A DNA stretch of 64,000 nucleotides from Paenibacillus hunanensis (GTDB lineage: Bacteria; Bacillota; Bacilli; Paenibacillales; Paenibacillaceae), in assembly GCF_014645615.1 (NCBI RefSeq), contig NZ_BMMB01000002.1, positions 248,001-312,000 on the forward strand, given 5' to 3'. Positions 33,753-43,155 of the stretch are shown here, piece by piece (within the stretch, counting starts at the first letter, position 1; every line of letters begins with the position of its first letter). The position numbers and the translations under genes are program-made. Below the pieces are notes generated by a model. The model was not told the DNA's origin. It was given only the letters and a program-made list of their open reading frames with translations, and ran no database searches.

Positions 33753-34808
33753 TCAGGCTTGTGGCTGCTCGGTATGCTCGCGCTGCATCACAAGTGGCTG
33801 CTCTACATATGTCGTTAATAGCCCGTATTCCGGCTGCTGAACCTCTACCGGATAACCAAGCGCCATTTTCACGGCTAGATAAGGGAAATTAATTCCTGTT
33901 AAGCAGGACATATGCAGCCCACCGGACATGCGTGGATTGATCTCTAATGCTTTTGGAGTATCCCCCTGATAAATGAGCTGTAGATTATAATTATAAGGAA
34001 TTCGGTAGAAGCTTGCTACCCGCGCCGCAATCGCCAGCAGTTCCTCATTGTGCTCCAGCAATCTTGATCTGCCGCCATTTTTGCGTCTTGGAATTGCAGC
34101 GAGTAGCTCGCCCTCTGGCGAAGCCAGGCAATCGATACTATATTCCGGCCCTTCCAGCAGCTCCATCACCATCAGCTCTGGGAATGTCTCTACGCTGGAC
34201 AATGTGCGATACACATGGTCAAATGTAACGCGCGCACTAACTGTAGAAAATAGATCCTCCAGCGGATCGGATTCATTATTGATCACGCGAAAGCCTACGC
34301 CGCCCTCCATCCGTGTCGGCTTGAAGCATACGCGCAATCCCTTCGCTTCAATTCGTTCATAAGCAGCCTTGAACTGCTCTGCCGTATGTACAACCTCATA
34401 TTCCGGTACAACCATCAATTGCTGTTCATCCGCAGACCGGAAGAAATTCCCCTTGTCCTCGATCTCATCCAGCAATTGCGCATCTGTACAGCACACCAGC
34501 TTCACGCCCATTTGCGCAAATTGCTCGGCTGCTGCAACTACATAACGCATCCCCCAGCGTGGAACAAATACCTCAATCTCATGCCGACGGCAAAAATCAA
34601 GACAGTACTCCGCGTACTCGTCTCCTGTCAGCACCGGCTCCACTTCCGTATAATCACAGGACAGCAAGGACACATGCTCTGGATCGCGATGAGAACCATA
34701 GATTTCAAATTGCAGACCATCCTCATTGTTACGCACCGCTTGAATATAATGATAGCCTACCGCGAAGCTGCGGTTAAACCAGATTCGGATCTTTTTATCG
34801 GTACTCAT
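33753..34808 (-). CDS. ATP-grasp ligase of the Ter cluster (ATPgrasp_Ter type)
   Basis: A 351-residue protein starting KKIRIWFNRSFAVGYHYI. It has an ATP-grasp lobe with CFKPTRMEGGVGFRV, MELLEGPEYSIDCLA and the metal-binding end ALEINPRMSGG. ATP-grasp enzymes join a carboxylate to an amine through an acyl phosphate; the substrates here are unknown. The start overlaps the HAD gene by 14 bases, with GAAGGAAG eight bases before the ATG at 34808. The set of ATP-grasp, HAD, two PRTases and a CitE-like lyase is the enzyme module known to travel with TerD and TelA. Confidence 0.85.
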   Translation of the reverse strand: MSTDKKIRIWFNRSFAVGYHYIQAVRNNEDGLQFEIYGSHRDPEHVSLLSCDYTEVEPVLTGDEYAEYCLDFCRRHEIEVFVPRWGMRYVVAAAEQFAQMGVKLVCCTDAQLLDEIEDKGNFFRSADEQQLMVVPEYEVVHTAEQFKAAYERIEAKGLRVCFKPTRMEGGVGFRVINNESDPLEDLFSTVSARVTFDHVYRTLSSVETFPELMVMELLEGPEYSIDCLASPEGELLAAIPRRKNGGRSRLLEHNEELLAIAARVASFYRIPYNYNLQLIYQGDTPKALEINPRMSGGLHMSCLTGINFPYLAVKMALGYPVEVQQPEYGLLTTYVEQPLVMQREHTEQPQA

Positions 34809-35634
34809 TGGCATAGCTTCCTTCCCTGTCCATAATATCCGCTACAAATTGCAAAATATCCTCTGCTGCTACAATGCCAGAGCGTGCGGTGAAGCCAAAC
34901 GGCAGTTCCTTCAACGTTCCCGTTCCATATGCACGATATAATTCCCCATGAGCAGGCGCAATCGCTTCGTCTGCCGCTTGTAGCAAGCCAAGATCAAGCA
35001 AGGAATCGCCAGAGGCAATCACATGCGTTGCACCACATAATGTCTTCACATGCTCTATCGCACGATTTTTGCTCACTGGAAGAGGAACCAGATACACCTT
35101 GCGTCCCTGAATCGATAGCCCCCAGCCCAGTTGCTCCAGCTCAGGCGCAAGCGCCATAACCTGCTCATAGGGCATATCCTCTCGTTTCACAAGCACGGAA
35201 AAAAAGGTATCCTCCCAATAGCTCTCTCTTACGACCCATTCTGGCTGCGCAATCCGGTGGAACACCGCAATCGCCTCATCCGCAGGTGCAGACAGCTTAT
35301 GCACATCCTCCATAATGTAGGCGTGCCACTCCTTATCGATCTGTCCACTTTTCAAAATATGCGCGCCATTGCTGGTGATCGCATAGGCAGGCACGACGTG
35401 ATCACGAAACAGATGAATCCGATCATACAGCTCGATCACCCTTGTCGTCACCGGTACAAATGGAATCTGCTCGGCAATGCGCTGAAGTCGCTCCAGCGCC
35501 AATTTGGAAATATGGGACGTTATTCGTCCGTCTACCGTCTCAGCAGGCAGCATCGTATTCGGATCAAGCTCCATTCCACGCGAACGCTCCGAATAGATCA
35601 GCGTCTGATCCAGATCACTTGCATATAACAGCAT
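34795..35634 (-). CDS. HAD-superfamily phosphatase of the Ter cluster
   Basis: A 279-residue Cof-type HAD protein. Motif I is SDLDQTLIYS (nucleophile and acid Asp), motif II VTTR, a Lys lies in SKNRAIEHVK and motif IV is IASGDSLLDLGLL. It shares a TAATG junction with the StiP-like gene and overlaps the ATP-grasp gene. It is likely to dephosphorylate a sugar- or nucleotide-phosphate intermediate made by the neighbouring PRTases; this is inference from context. Confidence 0.87.
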   Translation of the reverse strand: MLLYASDLDQTLIYSERSRGMELDPNTMLPAETVDGRITSHISKLALERLQRIAEQIPFVPVTTRVIELYDRIHLFRDHVVPAYAITSNGAHILKSGQIDKEWHAYIMEDVHKLSAPADEAIAVFHRIAQPEWVVRESYWEDTFFSVLVKREDMPYEQVMALAPELEQLGWGLSIQGRKVYLVPLPVSKNRAIEHVKTLCGATHVIASGDSLLDLGLLQAADEAIAPAHGELYRAYGTGTLKELPFGFTARSGIVAAEDILQFVADIMDREGSYANEYR

Positions 35635-36800
35635 TAGCCGTCACCATCTCTCGGTTTAATTATTCCACAGCAGGCGTAGGTCATATCCGGCTTGATCTCG
35701 ATATCCGCTCCACGCTCACGCGCCAGATGCAAGATATGCTGTAAGTGTGGATTGTCTTCGCGATCGATCAATATTTTCCACGGTACACGGCGTAGCAACA
35801 CGCGTGTCGTCTCCCCTACACCAGGCTTGATCAGATTAATATCACTCAGTCCAAATTGCTCCTGAATCGAGCGAATATCCTCCATCCCCTGCCAATCGCC
35901 CGGTTCAGGCTGCTCTAGCAGTGCAGTCGCACGCTGTACGGCCTCCTGCTGCACAGTCGCGAAGCAAGCGCTAATCCGATCGACGAACAGATTCGATAGA
36001 TCCTGCTCTAGCCAGTGACGATAAAACTTGGAACCATGAAAATCATGTTCCCCGATCAAGTCCGAGCGTAGCACTGTCCGACTCATCAAGCCCGATACCG
36101 TGGAGTTCAGACAAGCGCTTGGAATCAGAAAATCCTCACGCGTGCCATACGTATCCGAGCAGCGACCCGGATCGGCAAGCACTGCCAGATCATCGCTGAG
36201 CTGCACACCATAGCGCTCCTGAAATTGACGACATGCCTGCATCAGCACGCGGCGAATCGCCCCTTTGCCTGTCCAGCCATCGACAAATTGAAGCTGCACG
36301 TCTGTACCATGCTGCTGCAAAATATATTTGAGCGCATTCTCGTCAATGCCCTTACCACGAATAATCGAGATGCTATAATGCGGCACATCCAGTCCGTACA
36401 CCTGCTGCATATAACGTTTAATCAAAATACCAACCGGCGTTCCTGCTCGTGCCAGCGAGACAAGGACAAGCTGTCGCCCACGCTTGCGCACAATACATTC
36501 ACTCACAACGCCTGCTGCGAGCGCTACCTGCGTTGCCGAATGCTGCAATGCCTTATGGAACAGCCCGACATATTCCTCGGTCGGCTGATATTCCTCTGGC
36601 AGCATCTCCGAATAATGCGTACCCGTCTGAATCGCTTCCTCGCGTTCCTCTGTTCCACGCTCCAGCTGTACATCACTCAGATCCTTGAGCAAAAAGACAA
36701 CATCGTCGGCACGGTAGCTACCGAGCGGTACAGGTGCCGCCAAAGCTGGCTCTGCCCAGTTAGACTGTGTCTGCGCCTGCTGTGCTGTAGGCTCACTCAT
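35634..36800 (-). CDS. StiP-like PRTase_1/PELOTA protein
   Basis: A 388-residue protein. After a disordered start, the N-terminal half has SLARAGTPVGILIKRYMQQVYG and DGWTGKGAIRRVL, the PRTase_1 region annotated as cysteine protease StiP. The C-terminal 80 residues (GETTRVLLRRVPWKILID... to MTYACCGIIKP) correspond to the PELOTA RNA-binding-like domain that accompanies it. ATG at 36800 follows GAAGGAGAG at seven bases and overlaps the PRTase_2 stop. Catalysis has been proposed for the family but cannot be settled from this sequence. Confidence 0.85.
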   Translation of the reverse strand: MSEPTAQQAQTQSNWAEPALAAPVPLGSYRADDVVFLLKDLSDVQLERGTEEREEAIQTGTHYSEMLPEEYQPTEEYVGLFHKALQHSATQVALAAGVVSECIVRKRGRQLVLVSLARAGTPVGILIKRYMQQVYGLDVPHYSISIIRGKGIDENALKYILQQHGTDVQLQFVDGWTGKGAIRRVLMQACRQFQERYGVQLSDDLAVLADPGRCSDTYGTREDFLIPSACLNSTVSGLMSRTVLRSDLIGEHDFHGSKFYRHWLEQDLSNLFVDRISACFATVQQEAVQRATALLEQPEPGDWQGMEDIRSIQEQFGLSDINLIKPGVGETTRVLLRRVPWKILIDREDNPHLQHILHLARERGADIEIKPDMTYACCGIIKPRDGDG

Positions 36801-38250
36801 CGCCATTCTCTCCTTCATCCTGCGAGTCACGGTGCGAACCACAGATGACTACATTCACCTGCTTGAAGCCACGTGAGCGCAATACATTCAGCAGTCCATC
36901 CAGATGCCCATCCGGTACACTCCGTTCCAGAAAAACAAACACATCATCATATCCGCCAAACGGAATATTGTAGACGTAATTGGTCACACTGGAATCCTCT
37001 GGCGATGGGAATATATTGCCGCTGTAGATCGCATAATCCGTTGCCGCTGTGCGATAGACCGGACTGCGTGTTGTGGAATGATACTTTACACCCCCGCCCA
37101 TCTCAGCAGCAATGCGCATCGGAATGTACATGAATTCCTCCGTGCCCAGACAGAGTGTATTCGTTCCTTTTCGCAGTGCACATAACTGATGAGCCGTCTG
37201 ACGTATGCCCTGCTCCAGTACAGCATTCTCTTCAGATGTCAGACCGAATCGACCTGTCCAGCGAACGAATGGAGCATAATGCTGAATACCAGCGCCATCT
37301 ACTGACGGGTAACCGCTTAATTGCTGGAATACATCGTCCAGCTCGGTATAGGTAACCGGAACGCTCTCATCCAGCTCAATCGGTGCAAATGGTGGATGCA
37401 CAAGCTGTGCCTGACCGTCTACCGTGATCCTCCCTTTGACCAGCGATAACGGTACGATCGTGATGTCTAACTCCTGCTCCAGCTCAGCATAGCGCTGCAC
37501 ATGCTGCTCACTACGCCAATCGAGCAGCGAAGCAATATAATAAGTCGGGCGCGGATAACGCTCATGTAGCGCACGAATAATATTCAGTGTCGTTTTGCCT
37601 GTCGTCACCTCATCATCGACGAGCACAATGGGCTGTTGCCCTGCAATCATATCCGCATCCAGCGCATAACAGCGATGGGATACCGCATGAGAATGCTCCT
37701 CTTCAAAGGTAATGACTGGCGTTAAACCGGCTACATCATGACGCGTGGTGTGTACATAGGATGCTTGTCCACGGAATGGTGCATACATGCTGTGCCCTAA
37801 TGCCGTTGCAGTCTCAGCAAAGCCGATAAATGATACCGGCTTCGTCAATACCAGCCCGGTCTCCATCAGACGCTCATAGGCTTCCCTGGCATCTTCTCCT
37901 GTCATTAACGCCTTCAATATATCAGGCAACAGCGTAGATAGTGGATCAGACGTTTCTTCGGTGTCATTTGCATTCGTCTGCTCCAGCTCGCGATACAGCA
38001 ACAGCGATAAGGCGGCTCCGCTTAGCAGCGATACATACGGATCAACCGCCAGATGCTTGCCGAGTACGCGACTAACAAATAGAAAAGAGCGTTTCGGATT
38101 AATGCGCGCTGCCATCTGAAATAGACGCTCCAGCGGCAATCCAAACGGATTGCTCTCCACTTCCACCTTTACCTGTAATTGCTCCAAAATATTATACGTA
38201 TACACTTCGTTCCTGCTCGGAGAGGAGGGAGATAAAATGTTGTTGTTCAT
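36793..38250 (-). CDS. Phosphoribosyltransferase with TRSP domain (PRTase_2-TRSP)
   Basis: About 485 residues. The N-terminal half carries NPFGLPLERLFQMAARINPKR and a PRPP-binding loop IVLVDDEVTTGKTTLNII near residue 215. The C-terminal half contains the literal TRSP motif (HSTTRSPVYR) that names the domain. It should transfer ribose 5-phosphate to, or cleave it from, an unknown base. The start is uncertain: ATG at 38250 follows GGGGTG and overlaps the lyase gene by 59 bases; GTG at 38205 after AGGA would overlap by 14. Confidence 0.85.
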   Translation of the reverse strand: MNNNILSPSSPSRNEVYTYNILEQLQVKVEVESNPFGLPLERLFQMAARINPKRSFLFVSRVLGKHLAVDPYVSLLSGAALSLLLYRELEQTNANDTEETSDPLSTLLPDILKALMTGEDAREAYERLMETGLVLTKPVSFIGFAETATALGHSMYAPFRGQASYVHTTRHDVAGLTPVITFEEEHSHAVSHRCYALDADMIAGQQPIVLVDDEVTTGKTTLNIIRALHERYPRPTYYIASLLDWRSEQHVQRYAELEQELDITIVPLSLVKGRITVDGQAQLVHPPFAPIELDESVPVTYTELDDVFQQLSGYPSVDGAGIQHYAPFVRWTGRFGLTSEENAVLEQGIRQTAHQLCALRKGTNTLCLGTEEFMYIPMRIAAEMGGGVKYHSTTRSPVYRTAATDYAIYSGNIFPSPEDSSVTNYVYNIPFGGYDDVFVFLERSVPDGHLDGLLNVLRSRGFKQVNVVICGSHRDSQDEGENGDE

Positions 38251-39400
38251 GCAGCACCCCATATATTTTTGATCTGGCAAGCACCTTTTTCGCCCAATTC
38301 AAATGCGGCTTGATTTCATTCATTTTGTTGGAATAGCCGCTTTTAAATACACCCAGCTCTCCATTGTTGCGTTCAATAATGCCGATAGCATCATCGTATT
38401 CTTCGCGTGTGACGGTGTACATGGACTGCACCAGACGGATGTGTGACGGATGAATGATCGTCTTGCCTACGATGCCATTTTCCTTATCCATCATCACCTC
38501 GCGAATCAATCCGTCCACATGACGATTAATATACTCGTTACGCAGGCGACGTCCATCCGGTCCCAACGCTTCTTCGAACGGTGACTGCCGAATCTGCGGC
38601 TTGAGTACGCGCTCTCCACTGGCAAAATATTCCCAGACCGGACCCGAGATCACATACGGTGCATCCATACGGCCAAACAAATTAATAATATCCGAAATGC
38701 AGTCCCGAATCGGCGCAATCTCATAGATTGTTACATCTGGATTACGACGTAATCCAAACAGACTGGAGAAGTCCGTTGCACCAATACGCACATTCAGTAC
38801 ATAGGACTTATACTGATCCAGCACACGCTTGATTGCCAGCAGTGCATCCAGCCGACTTTCCCGATAGATCACCTCAGCGGTTTCCAGAATCGGTAATCCG
38901 TACAGCACCGGCGCACAGCTATCCTTGCTCTGATTATACTGCGCAATCGTCTGAAAATAACGTTCACCCTGCTCTGCGCCAAACTTCGGCAGCATCACCC
39001 CGGTAATCATCTCCATTAACGGCCCCATCCGCTCCAGCACACGCTGCAGCTGCTCCACGCTGCGAACGCGGATGAACATTAGCGGTACACGATTATACAG
39101 CGCAGGGTCCTGCTCCAGCGACATACGCAGACGATGCATCTGCACCGTCAAGGACATCTCCGCAGCTTCCACCTGCTGATCCCCAATCGCATCCTCCAGA
39201 TCGAACACCCATGAGGTCAAGCCCAGATGCTTGCCAGACAGTACATCCGTAGCAATCGTTGGACGTGTAGCCGGGCAATACAGCGCAGCGCCGACCGCAT
39301 ACGCTAGTAACTCCTGCTCCGATGTATTGTTATAGTCTACAGGCAAAGAATAAAATAACTCCTGTTCTTCCGCTTGCGATAAATAATTAAAATAACGCAT
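38192..39400 (-). CDS. HpcH/HpaI aldolase / citrate lyase-like protein of the Ter cluster
   Basis: A 402-residue CitE-like TIM-barrel protein. Landmarks are VFDLEDAIGD (metal-binding acidic residues), VPLMFIRVRS, GVMLPKFG and the substrate-loop GKTIIHPSHIRLVQ. The family cleaves or forms C-C bonds next to acyl-CoA or 2-oxo acids. ATG at 39400 follows GGGAGGGG. It is the first gene after a 370-base gap containing a structured leader and terminator, and it starts the enzyme half of the Ter operon. Confidence 0.87.
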   Translation of the reverse strand: MRYFNYLSQAEEQELFYSLPVDYNNTSEQELLAYAVGAALYCPATRPTIATDVLSGKHLGLTSWVFDLEDAIGDQQVEAAEMSLTVQMHRLRMSLEQDPALYNRVPLMFIRVRSVEQLQRVLERMGPLMEMITGVMLPKFGAEQGERYFQTIAQYNQSKDSCAPVLYGLPILETAEVIYRESRLDALLAIKRVLDQYKSYVLNVRIGATDFSSLFGLRRNPDVTIYEIAPIRDCISDIINLFGRMDAPYVISGPVWEYFASGERVLKPQIRQSPFEEALGPDGRRLRNEYINRHVDGLIREVMMDKENGIVGKTIIHPSHIRLVQSMYTVTREEYDDAIGIIERNNGELGVFKSGYSNKMNEIKPHLNWAKKVLARSKIYGVLHEQQHFISLLSEQERSVYV

Positions 39401-39517
39401 ATTACCCCTCCCGGTATACACCAGCTCATATAAATCTACTCCGTAAGGCTATCTCTCCATGCAGCCCAATTTCCATGATGTCTGTCACGATGCGGCTTGT
39501 TCAGACAACCGAACACG

Positions 39518-39764
39518 AAAACCCTCCTATTTGTGCAAACAGGAGGGACGCTTGTCATCCGGCACGTTCTGGTGCCGGGAAGGATACCACTTGCTTAATC
39601 CATACCGTATAGCTTTTCATGCAGTTCATGTCTTTTGCGCTGAATAACAGGCAAACGACGATCTGCACCCTTGATCAAGCAAAGACGTTTGTCCGTACCA
39701 TGCTGAGCGTTCACTCCTCATGATAATAAGGCAAAGTAGAGAGCGTTTTGTAACTTGCTCGATC
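39518..39764 (-). ncRNA. Candidate structured leader RNA with terminator, upstream of the lyase gene
   Basis: Read on the minus strand just after the TerD-domain gene stop, an 11-base stem can form between 39764-39754 and 39683-39673 (all pairs Watson-Crick or G-U), enclosing about 70 bases. Further down, CCGGCAC/GTGCCGG hairpins (39578-39559). Finally CCCTCCTGTTTG and its partner form a hairpin followed by TTTT (39547-39518). The terminator is 220 bases from the preceding stop and 117 before the next start, which suits an attenuator leader better than a simple operon end. No known riboswitch class was matched. Confidence 0.4.
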
Positions 39765-39768
39765 TCTA

Positions 39769-41052
39769 TTATTTGCGTCCTGCTGTCCAGCGCATATTCC
39801 AGTTGAAGGCAAGGTCCATCTCCCTGTGACCACTAAAATACTGTACAACCTTCTCAATACTGAACGTATCACCAACATTTTGAATCATCGCCACGGCACA
39901 CATTGTCCGGCGATTATCCGGTTCATCCAGACGAACGATAATGTCTGGCCCACCCTGCTGCTGAATCGTCACTACACCATCTGCCTCCGTCCAGCGACTA
40001 ATCCCTTCATAAATAAAGGAGAATACCAGCACACGCTTAATCTCAGATAAACGATTCCCATTGATGCGCATATTCTCACCATTCGAACGTTCACCTGTGC
40101 GATCATCCGCATCCAGCGAAATATACGGTTCCATCGTCAAACTACCAAAACGATTCCCGAGCGCCTGCACGACACCTTTGCTGCCATCCTGTAGCTCGTA
40201 CAGACAGCCCAGATCCAGATCGGCGCCCTGCGTACTGGAACCACCAAAGCCAAAGAATCCACCGCTTTTCCCCTGCTTCCGATTCCAGTTCAGATTAATC
40301 AGCAGCTCACCGAGCGCTCCGCCCGGCTTCTTCTGTAGATTAATCACATCGCCCTTTTTCTTCAGCTCAATCTTCGATAGATTCAGTGGAGCGGGCGGCG
40401 GCGAAGGAGCAGCAGGTGGTGCGGATGGCGGTACAGGAGGTGGGGTCTGCTGAACTGGCGGAGCCGGTGGCGGTGGTGGAGACGTACTCTGCGGCTCCGC
40501 TGGTGCTTCAACCTCCACACCGTAGCTACCACATAGCTCCTGTAATCCACCAAAATATCCTGCCCCTACAGCCGCAAACTTCCATTCTCCCTGATACCGA
40601 TATAGCTCCCCAATCACAATCGCCGTTTCATTGGAAAAGCCAGCTTCCAGATTGTATCGGAACACCTCGGTCTGTCCCGAATCGACTACACCTCGTATGT
40701 ACATCTGCTGCATGCGGCTAAATGTATGACCGGGTATCTCCGCATTATAAATCGTCAATGTTATCGCAATTTTATCGATCTGCTGTGGAATTGAAGAAAT
40801 TTGAATATCAAAGCGGCGACGATCGGTTCCGCTCCCCTGCTCAATGTATCGAATAAAGCCATTGCCCGCATTACCGTAAAAGATCAGATCATCATCACTC
40901 GCTACACGTCCATTCGCCTGTAGCAAAAAAGCCGATGTATCCAGCTCCATCGCATCTGGTGCCTGCCAGCCTAACAACAAGCTAAACTGTGACAGCCCCG
41001 GTCGATTTTTCGTTACATCTGTTTTTTGTCCTCTGACGATCGTACTACTCAT
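39769..41052 (-). CDS. Two-domain TerD-type (TerA-like) stress protein
   Basis: A 427-residue cytoplasmic protein. The N-terminal TerD domain (about 1-185) shows GQKTDVTKNRPGLSQFSLLLGW, DTSAFLL and the Ca2+-binding-like NETAIVIGELYRYQGEWKF. A Pro/Ala/Ser-rich linker (about 190-240) follows. The C-terminal domain (about 245-427), with GADLDLGCLYEL and LDADDRTG, is a diverged TerD/TerA unit. ATG at 41052 follows GGAGG. It is the third TerD-type gene of the operon. Confidence 0.88.
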   Translation of the reverse strand: MSSTIVRGQKTDVTKNRPGLSQFSLLLGWQAPDAMELDTSAFLLQANGRVASDDDLIFYGNAGNGFIRYIEQGSGTDRRRFDIQISSIPQQIDKIAITLTIYNAEIPGHTFSRMQQMYIRGVVDSGQTEVFRYNLEAGFSNETAIVIGELYRYQGEWKFAAVGAGYFGGLQELCGSYGVEVEAPAEPQSTSPPPPPAPPVQQTPPPVPPSAPPAAPSPPPAPLNLSKIELKKKGDVINLQKKPGGALGELLINLNWNRKQGKSGGFFGFGGSSTQGADLDLGCLYELQDGSKGVVQALGNRFGSLTMEPYISLDADDRTGERSNGENMRINGNRLSEIKRVLVFSFIYEGISRWTEADGVVTIQQQGGPDIIVRLDEPDNRRTMCAVAMIQNVGDTFSIEKVVQYFSGHREMDLAFNWNMRWTAGRK

Positions 41053-41255
41053 GCTTCCACCTCCTGCAACGATATCGCCTGATGTTAAAATGACATACAG
41101 GGACGTACCCTGTATGTCATTGGTTATTCTGTAACGATGGCGAGCGGTTAGGCTGAACAATCGCTACATATTCATATCTGTTATTATCCGATTATACTCC
41201 TATCGCATGACGATATCGTGGGGATAACCCCCTCGCCATGCCCATGGAATGGTAA

Positions 41256-41834
41256 TTACGCTTGCAGACCGTAGTCGCGTACCAGACCAGCCAGACCGTC
41301 GCGATAGCCGCTACCGATTGCGCTGAATTTCCACTCTGCACCGTGACGGTACAGCTCGCCTACAACTACGCCTGTCTCGATCGAGAAGTCTTCACCCAGA
41401 TCGAAGCGGATCAGCTCTTCATTGGTTGCATCGTTTACGATACGTACATAAGCGTTCGATACTTGACCGAAGTTCTGGTTGCGAGTATCTGCTTCATAGA
41501 TCGTGATGGTAAAAGCAATCTTCTCTGTTGTTGCTGGTACGCTTTGCAGGTCTACCTTGATCTGCTCATCATCGCCATCACCAGCACCTGTACGGTTGTC
41601 ACCGCTATGGATAACAGAACCGTTCTCGTTTTGTGGGTTATTGAAGAAAATGAAGTCCTTGTCGCTTGCTACTTTACCTGCGCCGTTTGTGCAGAATACA
41701 GATACGTCAAGGTCAAACTCGCCGCCGCCATCATATTTATTCGTATCCCAGCCCAGACCTACAGTGATTTTGGAAAGTCCTGGATTTGTTTTCGTCAGAT
41801 CGATTTTTTGGCCTTTGCTCAAGTTGATTGGCAT
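41256..41834 (-). CDS. TerD family protein
   Basis: A 192-residue single TerD domain, close to TerD/TerE. It has [19 protein letters not shown], the acidic FDLDVSVF strand, [17 protein letters not shown], a Ca2+-binding loop, and the end [19 protein letters not shown]. TerD proteins bind calcium and are induced by tellurite and envelope stress. AGAGGGAAC precedes the start. Confidence 0.93.
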   Translation of the reverse strand: MPINLSKGQKIDLTKTNPGLSKITVGLGWDTNKYDGGGEFDLDVSVFCTNGAGKVASDKDFIFFNNPQNENGSVIHSGDNRTGAGDGDDEQIKVDLQSVPATTEKIAFTITIYEADTRNQNFGQVSNAYVRIVNDATNEELIRFDLGEDFSIETGVVVGELYRHGAEWKFSAIGSGYRDGLAGLVRDYGLQA

Positions 41835-41963
41835 AATAAGTTCCCTCTTTTCTCAATATATAAGTATAGGTGATTCCATTTGCTGTTATTGCTAATGTAC
41901 GGTAGAGGTTTTGCCTTGTTTCCTAAGCTTATTGCGGATATTGCAAAACACAAGCCTTGTTAC

Positions 41964-42563
41964 TTACACGTATTCACGAGCAAGGATATCGACATGTGCC
42001 GCATGCTTACCCTGACCGATGGCATTGAATTTCCACTCCGAGCCGCTGCGATAAATTTCGCCGGTCACGAGAGCGGTCATACCTGCATAATTATCTGTCA
42101 GATTGTAACGCGCCAGCTCTTCACCCGTTTGCTCATTGGCTACACGGATATAAGCCGATGCGATCATACCGAAGTCCTGACGACGCTGCTCTGCCTGGTA
42201 GATGTTCACCACAACTAGAATCTTATGCACATCTGCCGGCACTTTGGACAGGTCGATAGAGATTTGCTCATCGTCACCTGCACCTTCGCCTGTCAGATTA
42301 TCGCCACTATGTTTTACAGAACCGCAAGCGCTGGTCAGATTGTAAAAGCAGACCAGATTTTCCTTGCGCAGCAGTTTGTCGTCTTCACTAAGCATCAGCG
42401 CCGATGCATCACAGTCGATATTAGGCGTAGACTTTTTGAAGCCGAACAATCCACGGGATTTTTCTTCGGCAGGGTCCCAGCCGAGTCCAACCAGCAGCTT
42501 TGTCAGATCACTGCGGCCTTTGGTCAGGTCAATCTTTTGTCCCTTAACGAGATTGATTGTCAT
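41964..42563 (-). CDS. TerD family protein, first gene of the Ter operon
   Basis: A 199-residue single TerD domain: [52 protein letters not shown] and TGEIYRSGSEWKFNAIGQG. An insertion (AEEKSRGLFGFKKS) after the first strand distinguishes it from the next paralogue. GGAGG lies 12 bases before the ATG. It heads the minus-strand cluster that runs to telA. Confidence 0.93.
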   Translation of the reverse strand: MTINLVKGQKIDLTKGRSDLTKLLVGLGWDPAEEKSRGLFGFKKSTPNIDCDASALMLSEDDKLLRKENLVCFYNLTSACGSVKHSGDNLTGEGAGDDEQISIDLSKVPADVHKILVVVNIYQAEQRRQDFGMIASAYIRVANEQTGEELARYNLTDNYAGMTALVTGEIYRSGSEWKFNAIGQGKHAAHVDILAREYV

Positions 42564-42601
42564 GAATGAGATAGGCCTCCTTTTTGCACGTAATGGTACA
42601 T

Positions 42602-42630
42602 AATACTGTGCAGGTTGAGCAATCGTTTCA
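42602..42630 (-). promoter_or_regulatory. Possible ECF (SigW-like) promoter of the Ter operon
   Basis: On the minus strand TGAAAC (42630-42625), 16 bases, then CAGTATT (42608-42602), about 40 bases before the first TerD start. TGAAAC is the SigW/SigM -35; the -10 deviates from CGTA. Related yce-type Ter operons in Bacillus are SigW-controlled. Confidence 0.35.
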
Positions 42631-42913
42631 TTTTTTTCAAATCAGGCAGAACAGACCCAGCTGATCCAGGGCTAGCCTGCCGCCGATGACGGCTCCTGTC
42701 CTGCGGGAAAATGATCGCTCGTACAAGCATCGATCATCCCCTATCTCCATCTTAGCAGAGCAACAGGGGCAAAGGAAAATTTCGCCATACAGAGCTTCCG
42801 TCATCGTGGAATATTCAGGTAATATGTATCATTAATGGCAGTCAATCCATCTTTATTTTCTCACACGTTAGTAAAAAAACAAGCCGTCCCTTTTAGATAA
42901 CGGCAAGCATCAA

Positions 42914-42968
42914 CAGCATGTAAACCCAGGCGAGTCAGTATGTAAAGCTGAGCTCCCCAGTATGTAAA
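42914..42968. repeat. Three CAG(C/T)ATGTAAA repeats spaced exactly 22 bp
   Basis: CAGCATGTAAA at 42914, CAGTATGTAAA at 42936 and CAGTATGTAAA at 42958. The 11-base core is conserved while the intervening 11 bases differ, which is how multi-site operators look (two helical turns apart). Confidence 0.6.
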
Positions 42969-42997
42969 AAGCGCCCGATTACAGGAATCAGACGCTT
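42965..42997 (-). terminator. Terminator downstream of the small membrane protein gene
   Basis: On the minus strand AAGCGTCTGATT, a short loop and AATCGGGCGCTT form a hairpin followed by TTTTTAC. It is about 160 bases after the gene ending at 43156. Confidence 0.6.
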
Positions 42998-43155
42998 CAT
43001 AATGAAGATGTTCAGGGATCTATAAGCTTCGATAGCTAGAATTAGTAGAAGTGAATAGAGACATAATCGTTAGAATAAGAGTGTAACAGCAATCACTAAC
43101 AGACGTTGTGCTGTTATCGAGAGCTGTACAGAGCTACGATCATCCACAGCCTTAT

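Larger units (their letters stand above)
42631..43155. other. Non-coding region upstream of the Ter operon
   Basis: About 520 bases without a supported gene. It contains the three 22-bp-spaced repeats (42914-42968) and a minus-strand terminator (42965-42997), both listed separately. The rest shows no clear structure. Confidence 0.4.

Noticed and set aside
39540..39600. T-box riboswitch upstream of the CitE-like gene
   Set aside because: UGGU and CGUCCCU-like pieces are present, but the conserved antiterminator core and Stem I motifs are missing and the downstream gene is not amino-acid related. Kept only as an unclassified leader.
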